64,000 bases of DNA from JAKJGV01 sp964617565 (GCA_964617565.1 CAZTYH010000002.1:20343-84342), one strand, 5' to 3'; counted from the first letter of the stretch, positions 43,630 through 53,194 are shown. The notes: generated from the letters alone by a model not told the origin. Translations and numbers: made by a program.

Positions 43630-43980
43630 ATGAACATGGAAATCTTCGCCTACAAATGCCGTAAGTGCGGCCAGCTCCATTATCCCTACCGCATGATGTG
43701 CAAGAAGTGCCACAACAATGAACACAACGCGTTCGACCCCGTCCCGCTGCCCCGCAAGGGCAAGCTGCTGACCTACACGACACTGCAGACGCTGCCCGGC
43801 GATTTCAATGTGCCGGAAATCAAGCTTGGTATTGTCGAGTTGGAGAACGGCATCCGCATGATGGGGCAGCTCGAAATCGCCAAACCGAAAACCGGCATGG
43901 CGGTCGCGGGTACGGTCGGACAAGTTCGTCAAATCGGTTTCAACAAGTATCACGGGATGATCTTTCATGAAGCGAAGTGA
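43630..43980 (+). CDS. DUF35 OB-fold protein with rubredoxin-type zinc ribbon
   Basis: 116 residues. N-terminal zinc ribbon CRKCGQLHYPYRMMCKKC (two CxxC pairs), followed by an OB-fold with GKLLTYTTLQTLPGDFNVP and GTVGQVRQIGFNKYHGMIF. DUF35 proteins bind CoA-type substrates and partner thiolase-fold enzymes (archaeal thiolase/HMG-CoA synthase; ChsH2 in steroid aldolase). It starts 4 bases after the thiolase-like gene, so co-translation is clear. It probably is the essential subunit of that enzyme. Confidence 0.88.
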   Translation: MNMEIFAYKCRKCGQLHYPYRMMCKKCHNNEHNAFDPVPLPRKGKLLTYTTLQTLPGDFNVPEIKLGIVELENGIRMMGQLEIAKPKTGMAVAGTVGQVRQIGFNKYHGMIFHEAK

Positions 43981-43989
43981 GGCCGCCGC

Positions 43990-44957
43990 ATGCTGATCAG
44001 CATCGGCGACAGGGTTAAGCCGGGCACGTACGAGCTGCATTCGCGGTTCGCTCGCGCGGCAAACTACATCCGCGACGGCCGCCTGATCTCATTGGTTACA
44101 AGTGAGCTCGGGCCCGGCCCCTCGCGTATCGTGCTGCGCAGCCGAAGACTCAACGCCCCCGATGTGCTCACCATTTCCCGCCGCACCGTTTCGCTTGGAG
44201 AGCGCCGGTTCAGCCGCGCGGGTATTCCCAAATACGAATCGCAACTACGCGTATCCGCCCTGCGCAATCTCGCGATATTCGAGCAAANNNNNNNNNNNNN
44301 NNNNNNNNNNNNNNNNNNNNNNNNNNNNNNNNNNNNNNNNNNNNNNNNNNNNNNNNNNNNNNNNNNNNNNNNNNNNNNNNNNNNNNNTACGAATCGCAAC
44401 TACGCGTATCCGCCCTGCGCAATCTCGCGATATTCGAGCAAAGCCTGGTTCGCCACGCGCCCGCGCACAGCCTCGCTTATCTTCTGGACGCACGGCGCCT
44501 GCCGCGCAATTCCGGATTTCGGCGCGCACTGGCGCTTCACATGCAATTTGCGGCGGAAGAGTTTCTCGCGGCGTTGTGCGAGGGCCCGCAGCGTCGCTTG
44601 CGCAACGCGGTGAAACAAATCGCCGGTTGCGGATTAGGACTCACGCCTTCCGGCGACGACTTTATCGCCGGCGCGCTCATCGCTCTGCGTTTGCTGAACA
44701 AGAACGAAGAGCTCGCAAGGCAAATCGCCCGCGCCGCGCAAACGGACAATGCGCTTTCTGCTCATTTCATCGAGCTCGCCGCAGAAGGCCGCGCGCCGGA
44801 AGATGTGAAGCAACTCTCCGACGCCCTGGCGAACGGTGCTACGCGCGATGTACGCGAGGCTGCGTTCCGCGTCATCAAACACGGTGAAACTTCGGGCGCG
44901 GACCTCGCCACGGGACTGTTGATGACCTTGAAAGAATGCACGAGGGGAACCCCATGA
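43990..44957 (+). CDS. allH: DUF2877 protein, AllH-type oxamate carbamoyltransferase subunit (contains assembly artefact)
   Basis: Collapsing the artefactual gap at 44288-44387 gives 270 residues in frame from ATG 43990 to TGA 44955-44957. The signature is AGCGLGLTPSGDDFIAGALIAL near the middle, diagnostic for DUF2877 (YlbF/AllH). In E. coli AllF-AllG-AllH together form the oxamate carbamoyltransferase that releases oxamate and carbamoyl phosphate at the end of anaerobic allantoin use. AllF-type and AllG-type genes follow here. Overlaps fdrA/allF by 4 bases (ATGA). Confidence 0.85.
44288..44387. other. Artefactual assembly gap (100 N) flanked by 55-base duplication
   Basis: 44233-44287 equals 44388-44442. 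Removing one copy plus the N run (155 bases) restores a single allH-type gene of 270 codons plus stop. Confidence 0.92.
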
Positions 44958-46480
44958 TAAAGACCGACATTCGCAAAGGCGCATATTTTGACTCCGTCAC
45001 GTTGATGCGCGTGGGCAAACAACTGAGCGCCGTTCCCGGCGTGGCCGATGCCGCGATCGTAATGGGAACGCAGGCCAACAAAGGCATTCTGAAATCGTCG
45101 GGATTGCTGACCACTGAACTCGCAAAAGCCGGGGATGCCGACCTCCTCATCGCCATCAAGGCGCGCGACGCAAAAACTGCCGACGCGGCGATGAAGACCG
45201 TTGCCGACTTGCTCAAGAAATCAAACGCGCCCGTCGCCGGCGCGGCCGCCGAAACGCGTGCGACGAGTCTCGACGGCGCCGTGCAGATCGTCCCGAACGC
45301 CAACATGGCCGTCATCTCCGTCGCGGGCCGTTACGCGGGCGCTCTCGCGATGCAGTGCCTGCGCAAGGGGTTGCACGTGATGCTCTTCTCCGACAACGTC
45401 CCGCTCGAGCAGGAAGTCGCACTGAAGAAGTTCGCGAAGAAGCAGGGGCTCCTCGTCATGGGCCCCGATTGCGGAACCGCGATCATCAACGGCGTCCCCC
45501 TCGCGTTCGCCAACGTCGTGCGGCGCGGCGGGATCGGCGTTGTCGCCGCGGCCGGGACCGGCCTGCAGGAAGTCACTACGCTCATCTCCAACGCGGGCGG
45601 CGGAGTGTCACAGGCCATCGGCACCGGCGGGCGCGACGTGAAGAAAGACGTCGGCGGCATCATGTTCGTCGAAGCGATGAAGGCCCTCGCGGCCGATGTG
45701 GACACGAAGGTCATCCTGCTCGTCTCCAAGCCGCCGGACAAGGCTGTCCTCGCCGCGATCAACCGATGCGCGCGCGCTATCCGCAAGCCCGTTGTCTCCT
45801 TCCTGATCGGCGCGCCTGCGAAGGGCGGGCCGACGACGCTCGAGGAAGCCGCGCTGATGGCGGTGGAACTGGAGCGCGGCGGCCGCGCGGAGAACGCGTT
45901 CCGGCAACTCGCGGACCGCGACAGGGACCTGCGCATCACTGCGCGACGCGAGGCGCTGACGCGTGGGCGGAAGCAGAAGTATATCCGCGGACTTTTCAGC
46001 GGCGGCACGTTCTGCGCGGAAGCGCAGATCCTGCTCGGTGACATCCTGACCGGGCTGCATTCGAACGCGCCGGCTGGCAAGGCCGCAAAGCTGAAGGACT
46101 CGCTCAAAAGCGTGAAACACTCGTTCGTGGATCTCGGCGAGGACGAGTTCACCGTCGGCCGCCCCCACCCCATGATTGATTTCTCCCTGCGCAACAAACG
46201 CATTCGCGAGGAGGCCGCCGACCCGGAAACGGCAGTCGTTTTGCTTGATGTCGTACTCGGCTACGGCTCCAACATGGACCCCGCGGGTGAGCTTGCGCCG
46301 GTGATCAGAAGGGCCGTGCGGGCCGTGAGCGTGGTGTGTTCTGTCACGGGCACCGACGGCGATCCGCAGAATCGGAGCGCGGTGGTGAAGGCGCTTGAGG
46401 CCGCGGGCGCAATCGTCATGCCGTCAAACGCCGCCGCCTGCCGCCTCGCGGGGGAGATCGTGAAAGGATTGGAGCGATGA
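44954..46480 (+). CDS. allF: FdrA/AllF-type acyl-CoA-synthetase-like subunit of oxamate carbamoyltransferase
   Basis: 508 residues of the FdrA family. Features: Rossmann-like GGIGVVAAAGTGLQEVTTLISNAGGG, VMGPDCGTAIINGVPLAF and the CoA-ligase-like SGGTFCAEAQILL. The family is related to succinyl-CoA synthetase alpha subunits. E. coli FdrA has been renamed AllF as one of the three oxamate carbamoyltransferase subunits. Start 44954 overlaps allH (ATGA). There is a 124-base intergenic region with a REP-like hairpin before the next gene. Confidence 0.88.
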   Translation: MIKTDIRKGAYFDSVTLMRVGKQLSAVPGVADAAIVMGTQANKGILKSSGLLTTELAKAGDADLLIAIKARDAKTADAAMKTVADLLKKSNAPVAGAAAETRATSLDGAVQIVPNANMAVISVAGRYAGALAMQCLRKGLHVMLFSDNVPLEQEVALKKFAKKQGLLVMGPDCGTAIINGVPLAFANVVRRGGIGVVAAAGTGLQEVTTLISNAGGGVSQAIGTGGRDVKKDVGGIMFVEAMKALAADVDTKVILLVSKPPDKAVLAAINRCARAIRKPVVSFLIGAPAKGGPTTLEEAALMAVELERGGRAENAFRQLADRDRDLRITARREALTRGRKQKYIRGLFSGGTFCAEAQILLGDILTGLHSNAPAGKAAKLKDSLKSVKHSFVDLGEDEFTVGRPHPMIDFSLRNKRIREEAADPETAVVLLDVVLGYGSNMDPAGELAPVIRRAVRAVSVVCSVTGTDGDPQNRSAVVKALEAAGAIVMPSNAAACRLAGEIVKGLER

Positions 46481-46500
46481 GCGGCAAATGTTCGCTTTCC

Positions 46501-46553
46501 TGTAGGAAGCGCGCTTGCGCGCGAAATGATCGGCCGCAAGCGGCCTTCCTACA
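46501..46553. repeat. REP-like palindrome between allF and allG
   Basis: Outer arms TGTAGGAAG and CTTCCTACA, with inner stems GCGCGCTTGCGCGC and CGGCCGCAAGCGGCC. The sequence is strongly like the REP/BIME elements of gamma-proteobacteria (TGTAGGA...TTG...) although in another phylum. It lies between two subunit genes of one enzyme, so it may modulate downstream expression. Confidence 0.8.
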
Positions 46554-46604
46554 AGAAGAAATTCGCCACGCTTTCACAGTGCACGGCAACGAAAAGAGGT
46601 TCGC

Positions 46605-48008
46605 ATGAACATCAACACACTCTTCAAATCCGAACTGCAGGTCGTGAACTTCGGAATGACCGCGTTCAAGGACGCGCTCGCCGCGGTCGGCGCGAAGGCC
46701 GTGCACGTGGACTGGAAGCCGCCAATGGACGTCAGCCCCGCCGCCATGGAGCGCATCGCCGCCGCGCGCGCGAAGATCGAGAAGGCCAATGCGAAGGCAA
46801 TGCAGAAGATCCTGAGCGCGCAGCCGTGCCTCGTCGGACTCGAACGCGCGCTCGACGTGATCCCGGGGATGAAGAAGAACCTGATCCTCCACGCTGGGCC
46901 ACCGATCACATGGGCCCGCATGTGTGGCCCGATGCGCGGCGCGATCATCGGCGCGCTGATGTATGAAGGCATGGCGAAGAGCGCAAAAGAGGCTGAGAAA
47001 CTCGCGGCGTCCGGCGCGATCCGCTACGCGCCCTGCCACGAGCACCGCTCGGTCGGCCCGATGGCGGGCATCATCTCCGCCTCGATGCCTGTGTTCGTCC
47101 TGGTGAACGAGGCGCACGGCAACAAGGCGTACTGCACAATGAACGAAGGGCTCGGCAAAGTGTTGCGCTACGGCGCGTATGGCGAGGACGTGATCAAGAA
47201 GCTGAAGTGGATGGAGACGGTTTTGTATCCTGTCCTGAAGAAAGCCGTGAAGAAGGTCGGGCGGGTTGATCTCAAAAACATCATCGCGCAGGCGCTGCAC
47301 ATGGGCGACGAAGTGCACAACCGAAACCGCGCGGGTACTTCGTTGCTCTACCGCGCGATCGCCCCGGCGATCGTCACCACGTGCGACGACCCGAAGAACG
47401 CGGCGGACGTGTTGAATTTCATCAACGGCAACGACCACTTCTTCCTCAACCTGTCCATGCCCGCGTCGAAGGCATCGCTCGACGCCGCGCGCGACATCCC
47501 GAACAGCAGCGTCGCGGTTGTCATGGCACGGAACGGGACCGACTTCGGTGTGCAGCTCGCGGGCACGGGCGACACGTGGTTCACGGGTCCGGCGGACGTT
47601 CCCGATGCGCTGTTCTTTCCCGGTTTCACGCGCGAGGACGCGAATCCGGATATCGGCGACAGCGCGATCACGGAAACCAACGGCCTCGGCGGTTTTGCGA
47701 TTGCCGCCGCCCCGGCGATTGTCCAGTTCGTAGGCGGCACGGCCGACGATGCGCTGCGCTACACCCGCACGATGTACGGGATCACCGCGGCCGAGAACAA
47801 CGCCTACCAGGTGCCCTATTTGAATTTCCGGGGCACCCCGACCGGTATTGACGTCGTGAAGGTCGTGGAGAACAATATATTACCATTCATAGATACCGGT
47901 GTGGCGCACAAGAAGCCCGGCGTCGGCCAGATCGGCGCGGGCGTGCTGAACGCGCCTGCGGAACCGTTTAAGAAGGCGTTTGAAGGGCTGGCGAAGAAAC
48001 TGAAATAG
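46605..48008 (+). CDS. allG: YlbE/AllG-type subunit of oxamate carbamoyltransferase (DUF1116)
   Basis: 467 residues of the DUF1116/YlbE family: NTLFKSELQVVNFGMTAFKD and VHVDWKPPMD at the N-terminus, with HAGPPITWARMCGPMRGAIIGAL, and VVMARNGTDFGVQLAGTGDTWF in the C-terminal half. In E. coli this is AllG, encoded beside allF (fdrA) and allH, and needed for carbamoyl phosphate formation. No carbamate kinase gene is seen nearby. Length 467 fits. A palindrome-rich stretch follows. Confidence 0.88.
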   Translation: MNINTLFKSELQVVNFGMTAFKDALAAVGAKAVHVDWKPPMDVSPAAMERIAAARAKIEKANAKAMQKILSAQPCLVGLERALDVIPGMKKNLILHAGPPITWARMCGPMRGAIIGALMYEGMAKSAKEAEKLAASGAIRYAPCHEHRSVGPMAGIISASMPVFVLVNEAHGNKAYCTMNEGLGKVLRYGAYGEDVIKKLKWMETVLYPVLKKAVKKVGRVDLKNIIAQALHMGDEVHNRNRAGTSLLYRAIAPAIVTTCDDPKNAADVLNFINGNDHFFLNLSMPASKASLDAARDIPNSSVAVVMARNGTDFGVQLAGTGDTWFTGPADVPDALFFPGFTREDANPDIGDSAITETNGLGGFAIAAAPAIVQFVGGTADDALRYTRTMYGITAAENNAYQVPYLNFRGTPTGIDVVKVVENNILPFIDTGVAHKKPGVGQIGAGVLNAPAEPFKKAFEGLAKKLK

Positions 48009-48009
48009 G

Positions 48010-48102
48010 AAACGTCGAACATCCAACGTTTAACATCGAACATCGAAGTCCGGATTCAGATACTTCAATGTTCAGCGTTCGATGTTCAATGTTCGATGTT
48101 TT
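48010..48102. repeat. Imperfect inverted repeat built of AACATCGAAC-type units
   Basis: Left arm 48010-48049 and right arm 48062-48102 match as reverse complements with several mismatches, each made of degenerate short units (ACATCGAAC/ACATTGAAC). A 12-base loop separates them. Non-coding, between allG and the cyclase gene. Such hexamer-like repeats occur widely in PVC genomes; that is my recollection, not something shown here. Confidence 0.75.
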
Positions 48103-48124
48103 CTGCGAAAGACAGGAGAAGCGA

Positions 48125-48946
48125 ATGAAGATTGATCAATTCCTCAAATTCATGGACAGCGTGCAGGTGGTCGAGCTCACGCAGCGCTTGAGCATTCACA
48201 CCCCGCCGTGGCCGAGCTACATGCCGCTGGGCATCCAGTATTTCAAGCGCATCGCGGGCGCGCACATGGGCCAGGGCGCGAACGGCCAGATCATCACGAT
48301 GAGCAACCACGTCGGCACGCACATGGACGGCGAAATCCATTTTCACGCGAGCGGCCGCTCGATCGGTGAAGTGCCGATCAAGGAATGGATCGGCCCGGGC
48401 GCGGTGGTAGACATTTCCGATGCCGTTGGCGATTACGACCTCTACACGCCCAAGATGATCACCGATCGGGTGGAAGTGAAAAAGGGCGACATACTCATCA
48501 TCAACACCGGCTATCATCGCTACGCGTGGGATCAGAAGGAATCGGACGAAGTCCGTTATTTTGTGAAACACCCCGGCCCCGGCCCCGGCTTCCACAAGTG
48601 GGCGCTGAAGATGAAGATCAAGTGGATCGGTGTGGACTGCGGCAGCGCGGACCACCCGATGAACACAATTATTCGAAATTGGCATCCCTCGAAATTCGAG
48701 GAGGCCGAAAAGAAGCTGAAGGCGAAGTACGGCAAGAGCTGGGACGAGATGTTCGCGCCGGACGAGTATTACCAGGTCATGCACCTCAAGCTCTTCCCAA
48801 AGAAACTCGTGCACGCGGAGAACATCGGCGGCGATATAGACAAGATCAGCAACAAGCGCGTGTGGGTTGGCTGCTTCCCGATGCGCGGCATCGAGATGGA
48901 ATCGGCGCAGTGCCGCATCGTGGCGCTGCTGCCGCCGAAGAAGTGA
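48125..48946 (+). CDS. Metal-dependent cyclase-family hydrolase (kynurenine-formamidase-like)
   Basis: 273 residues of the cyclase/KynB superfamily. The metal motif is SNHVGTHMDGEIHFHASGRSI (H-x-GTH-x-D), followed by GDILIINTGYHRYAW, IGVDCGSADHP and RGIEMESAQCRI. These enzymes open amide rings: arylformamidase, isatin hydrolase and hydantoin-type rings. In the operon it precedes the molybdenum hydroxylase, which suggests it opens the ring of the hydroxylated product. Start 48125 follows GACAGGAGAAGC. Confidence 0.88.
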   Translation: MKIDQFLKFMDSVQVVELTQRLSIHTPPWPSYMPLGIQYFKRIAGAHMGQGANGQIITMSNHVGTHMDGEIHFHASGRSIGEVPIKEWIGPGAVVDISDAVGDYDLYTPKMITDRVEVKKGDILIINTGYHRYAWDQKESDEVRYFVKHPGPGPGFHKWALKMKIKWIGVDCGSADHPMNTIIRNWHPSKFEEAEKKLKAKYGKSWDEMFAPDEYYQVMHLKLFPKKLVHAENIGGDIDKISNKRVWVGCFPMRGIEMESAQCRIVALLPPKK

Positions 48947-48947
48947 A

Positions 48948-49033
48948 CCGCGAATTAACGCCAATTGACGCTAATTAGGAAGGAAATAGTCTGGCGCCGA
49001 ACCCAATTCGCGAAGATTCGCGTTAATTGGCGG
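48948..49033. repeat. Imperfect inverted repeat between cyclase and hydroxylase genes
   Basis: Left arm CCGCGAATTAACGCC... (48948-48979) pairs with right arm ending ...GCGTTAATTGGCGG (49002-49033), with several mismatches and a 22-base loop. It begins 2 bases after the cyclase stop and ends 25 bases before the next start, filling the intergenic gap. A third, distinct palindrome in this operon. Confidence 0.75.
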
Positions 49034-49057
49034 TTTTGAAGATTGGAGGACCGGAAT

Positions 49058-50103
49058 ATGGCGATTGCACATTCTTTCGATTATGTGAAGCCGAAGTCGC
49101 TGGCCGAAGCCATCAAGATCATGGCCAAGCATGGCGACCGCGCCCGCATCATCGCGGGCGGGACCGACCTGATTTGCCTGANNNNNNNNNNNNNNNNNNN
49201 NNNNNNNNNNNNNNNNNNNNNNNNNNNNNNNNNNNNNNNNNNNNNNNNNNNNNNNNNNNNNNNNNNNNNNNNNNNNNNNNNAAGCATGGCGACCGCGCCC
49301 GCATCATCGCGGGCGGGACCGACCTGATTTGCCTGATGTCCGACGGCGCGGTGAAACCCGACCTCGTGGTGGACATCAAGGGCGTTTCGGGCCTCGCGGA
49401 CATCAGCTTCAAGGGCGGCAAACTTCGCCTCGGCGCGCTCGCGACGTTCACGGACCTGATCGAATCCAAGCTCATCCGCGACAAGTTTCCCGTGTTTGCG
49501 GAGATGGCCGGATGGGTGGCGTCGAACGGTGTGCGCAATCGCGCGACGATGGTCGGCAACATCTGCTCCGCCGTGCCCTGCTGCGACAGCGGGCCGATCC
49601 TGCTCGTCTATGACGCGACCGTCCTCACGAAAGGCCCGAAAGGGGCACGCAAGATTCCGCTCGAGAAATGGTTCCTCGGCCCGCGCAAGACCGACATCCG
49701 CCGGGGCGAGATCGTCACGGCGCTGGAGCTTGCCGCGCCGAAGAAGAAGCACGCGGCGTGTTTTGTGAAACTGCGCCGCTATAAAGGCGAAGATCTTGCC
49801 CAGGCGAGCGTAACCGTGCTCGCGGTGTCGGACAACACGTTCCGCATCGCGTTCGGCTCGGTTGCGCCGAAACCGATTCGCGGCGCGAGCATCGAGCGCC
49901 GCCTCAAGGGCTTTCCTCTTTCGGAAGAACGCATCAAGCAGGCCGTCGCGCTGGTGCCAAAGGCCGTCGCGCCGATCACGGACATCCGCTCTACGAAGGA
50001 ATACCGCGGGCACATGGTAGGCGTGATGCTTGAGCGCGGACTTCGCGCAGCGGCATCGCGACTGCAGGGCAAGGGCCCGAAGTACGGGGAGGAGTTGATA
50101 TGA
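49058..50103 (+). CDS. Molybdenum hydroxylase FAD-binding subunit (CoxM/XdhB type; contains assembly artefact)
   Basis: Collapsing the gap at 49182-49281 gives 296 residues. ATG 49058 is preceded by GGAGGA. FAD motifs: RIIAGGTDLICLM, then RNRATMVGNICSAVPCCDSGPIL, corresponding to the two pyrophosphate-binding segments of CoxM/XdhB subunits. Electron carrier between the molybdenum subunit and acceptor. Overlaps the next gene by 4 bases. Confidence 0.9.
49182..49281. other. Artefactual assembly gap (100 N) flanked by 55-base duplication
   Basis: 49127-49181 equals 49282-49336. Collapsing removes 155 bases and leaves an intact 297-codon reading frame. Confidence 0.92.
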
Positions 50104-50588
50104 AGAAACCGATCTCGATCAAACTCAACGGCTCGGTTCGAGCTGTCGAAGTCGAACCCTCCGACATCCTCCTCGACGTATTGCGCGAAAAGCTCGGCGT
50201 GAAGAGCCCGAAGATCGGATGCGAGCGCGGCGATTGCGGTGTATGCACGGTGATCATGAACGGCCGCACCGTGCGAAGCTGCCTTGTGCTCGCGATCGAG
50301 GCCGACGGCGCAGCGATCACCACCATCGAAGGATTGCAGGCCGACGGCCCGACGCCACTTCAGCAATCATTCATCAAGAACAACTCGTTCCAGTGCGGAT
50401 TCTGCGCGCCGGGCATGGTGCTTTCCGCCACGGAACTGCTGGCAAAAAATCCGGATCCGGACGAGGAGGAAATCAAGGAAGCGATTTCCGGCAACCTGTG
50501 CCGATGCACCGGATACGAGCCTATCATCAAAGCCATTCGCGAGGTGGCCAGGAACGCCCCAAAGAGCAGCAGAGGAAAGCGGAGGTAA
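50100..50588 (+). CDS. Molybdenum hydroxylase iron-sulfur subunit (CoxS/XdhC type)
   Basis: 162 residues with both [2Fe-2S] sites: N-terminal plant-ferredoxin type (CERGDCGVCTV plus SCLVLA) and C-terminal CGFCAPGM with NLCRCTGYEPI. Length (about 160) matches the family. Carries electrons from molybdopterin to FAD. Starts in the FAD-subunit stop (ATGA); 3 bases precede the large subunit. Confidence 0.95.
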   Translation: MKKPISIKLNGSVRAVEVEPSDILLDVLREKLGVKSPKIGCERGDCGVCTVIMNGRTVRSCLVLAIEADGAAITTIEGLQADGPTPLQQSFIKNNSFQCGFCAPGMVLSATELLAKNPDPDEEEIKEAISGNLCRCTGYEPIIKAIREVARNAPKSSRGKRR

Positions 50589-50591
50589 GCC

Positions 50592-53179
50592 ATGAGCGAC
50601 CAATTTAAATTTGTCGGAACGGATGCGCAGCGGATTGACGGCGCGGACAAAGTGACCGGCGCGGCCCAGTACGTGGACGACCTCGATTTCGGGCCGAACC
50701 TGCTGCACGCGGAGATCGTCGAAAGCCCGCACGCACACGCGGAGATCGTCAGCATCAACACTTCCGCCGCAGAGAAGGTTCCCGGAGTTGTAAAGGTCGT
50801 GACGGGAAAAGATTTCCCGTACACGTTCGGCCTCTACATGCAGGACCGCTACATCTTCGCGAAGGACCGCGTCCGTTTCGTCGGCGAGCAAGTCGCCGCG
50901 GTAATCGCGCGCGACCCGAAAACCGCCAAGCGCGCGGCCGCGTTGGTAAAAGTGAAATACAAACCGCTACCGTTCGTGCTCGACTTGAAGGAAGCGCTGA
51001 GCAGCCATGCCTCACTGGTACATCCCAACCTTGCGAACTACCGGCACGTGCCGTGGTTCTTCCCGCGCGAGAAGACAAATATTGCGCACTGGCGCAAGAC
51101 GCGGAAAGGCGATGTCGAAAAAGGCTTCGCGGAAGCCGACGTGATCCTGGAAGACACCTACACCGTGCCGCGCTACGCGCACTGCGCGATCGAGCCGCAC
51201 GTGATCGTCGGGCTCTACGATCTCGCGGGGCGTCTCACTTTGTGGTCCGCGTCACAGTCGCCCTACACGCAGCGCAACGTGTTCGCGGAGGCGATCGCGC
51301 CGTTCGGCCTGACGCACAAGGACGTGCGCGTGATCACGCCCTACGTCGGCGGCGGCTTCGGCGGCAAAGCCGGCGTCTCGATGGAAATTCTCGGCGTCGC
51401 GCTCGCGCTCGCCGTGAAGGGGTCGCCCGTCAAGGTACGCTGGACGCGCGCGCAGGAGTTCTACAACACGTACCAGCGGCAGGGCGTCATCGCGCACATC
51501 AAGCTCGGGGCGAAGAGGGACGGTACGATCACCGCGATTGACCACACGCTGCATTGGGATGCGGGCGCGTACGTCGAGTACGGCGCGAACGTCGTCAATG
51601 CTGTCGGTCTCTCCGCGACCGGCCCCTATCGCGTGCCGAACGTGAAGATTGATTCGCTCTGCATCTACACCAACCTGCCGCCGGGCGGACCGTATCGCGG
51701 ATTCGGCTATTCGGAGTTCGGGTTCGGGCTCGAGTCGCACATGAACCGGATCGCGCAGAAGATCGGCATGGATCCCGTCGCGTTCCGCCGCAAGAACGCG
51801 ATCAAGGAAGGCGACACGCTGGCCTATGGCGCGGAAATGAACCCGAGCGGGTTGCACGAGGCCATTGACCGCGTCGCGGCGGAAGTTGAGTGGGGCCGCA
51901 AGGAGGAATCGGAAAATCCGAACGAGGTCATCGGCAAGGGCTTCGCCTGCTTCTGGAAAGCGCCCGCGATGCCGCCGAATGCGGCCTCTGCCGCGTTCCT
52001 GAAATTCAATGAAGACGGGAGCGTGAATCTCACCGTCTCCGGCATGGAAATCGGACAGGGCTTCCTGACGGTCATGGCGCAGATCGCGGCCGAGGTGCTC
52101 ACGGTGCCCGTGTCGAAAATACGCGTCGAACTGCCGGACACCGACCGCAACGCGTATGAGTGGCAGACCGTCGGCTCGCACGTGACGTGGGGCTGCGGGA
52201 ACGCGGTGCGCGCGGCCGCGACCGAGGCGCGCGAAAAAATGCTCGAAACAGTGCATCGCGCGCTCGGTTTCGAAAAGAAGGATCTCTACCTCGAAAACGA
52301 AATGGTGAAATGCCGGACGAAGCCGGACTTCGCGCTGCCATTCAAGAGCTTCGTCATTAACGGAATCCAGACTTCGCACGGCAACTTCCTCGGCGGGCCG
52401 ATTCTTGCTTCGGGCATGTTCATGCCCGAGTTCACATCGGCCACCGGCGACCCGGAAACGAGTCAGGGCGGCCACCCGAACGTGCACTACACCGTAGGCG
52501 CGGCGGCCGTGAAGCTGGCCGTGGACAAAGCGACCGGCAAGATGCGCGTGCTCAAAGCCGTGCTGGGTGTGGATGTGGGTAAGGCCATCAATCCGGACCT
52601 CGTGCGCGGACAAGTGACGGGCGGGCTCCTGCAGGGCTTCGCGACCGCGCTCTACGAGGACATTCGCTACAGCAAGCAGGGCAAGCTGCTGAACCCGAAC
52701 TTCACGGACTACAAGATTCCTACCGCAAAGGATACGCCGGTCGAGATTGTGCCGATCATCATTGAAGTCGCGCAGCCGGACGGTCCGTTCGGCGCGCGCG
52801 GCGTCGGCGAGCACACGATGATCCCGACCGCGCCCATCATCGCGAACGCCGTCGAGGACGCGGTGGGCGTGCGGATCAAGACCATGCCGGTCACGGCCGA
52901 GAAAGTGCTGCTCGCGCTGAAGGGCATTGATTACGACGACGTGAANNNNNNNNNNNNNNNNNNNNNNNNNNNNNNNNNNNNNNNNNNNNNNNNNNNNNNN
53001 NNNNNNNNNNNNNNNNNNNNNNNNNNNNNNNNNNNNNNNNNNNNNTCACGGCCGAGAAAGTGCTGCTCGCGCTGAAGGGCATTGATTACGACGACGTGAA
53101 AGGCGAGACCATGGGGCTCTGCTTCATGGACAAGGCCGAGAACTACAAGTTCAACGTCGGCGCGGCGAAGGGGAAGTGA
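50592..53179 (+). CDS. Molybdenum hydroxylase catalytic subunit (xanthine-dehydrogenase family; contains assembly artefact)
   Basis: Collapsing the gap at 52946-53045 gives 810 residues. Moco-binding motifs include TPYVGGGFGGKAGVSMEI, PPGGPYRGFGYSEFG and GVGEHTMIPTAPIIANAVEDA, whose Glu is the catalytic base in this family. The AYRCSFR loop of Cu-containing CO dehydrogenase is absent, so this is a hydroxylase of an N-heterocycle or aldehyde rather than CODH. Probably initiates the pathway encoded by this operon. No Moco chaperone (XdhC) is in the window. Confidence 0.92.
52946..53045. other. Artefactual assembly gap (100 N) flanked by 55-base duplication
   Basis: 52891-52945 equals 53046-53100. 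Collapsing removes 155 bases and gives a continuous catalytic-subunit gene ending at TGA 53177-53179. Confidence 0.92.
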
Positions 53180-53194
53180 AGGAGGAATTCCTCA

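Noticed and set aside
51252..52814. A 520-codon open frame on the minus strand
   Set aside because: Antisense to the molybdenum hydroxylase catalytic subunit whose motifs are unambiguous.
24951..53100. 55-base direct repeats at four places as possible transposon target duplications or att sites
   Set aside because: Each pair flanks an exact 100-N run and merging restores an intact gene; an assembly overlap explains all four.
49058..53179. Carbon monoxide dehydrogenase
   Set aside because: The Cu-site loop AYRCSFR is absent; PPGGPYRGFG is present, so a xanthine-dehydrogenase-type hydroxylase is more likely.
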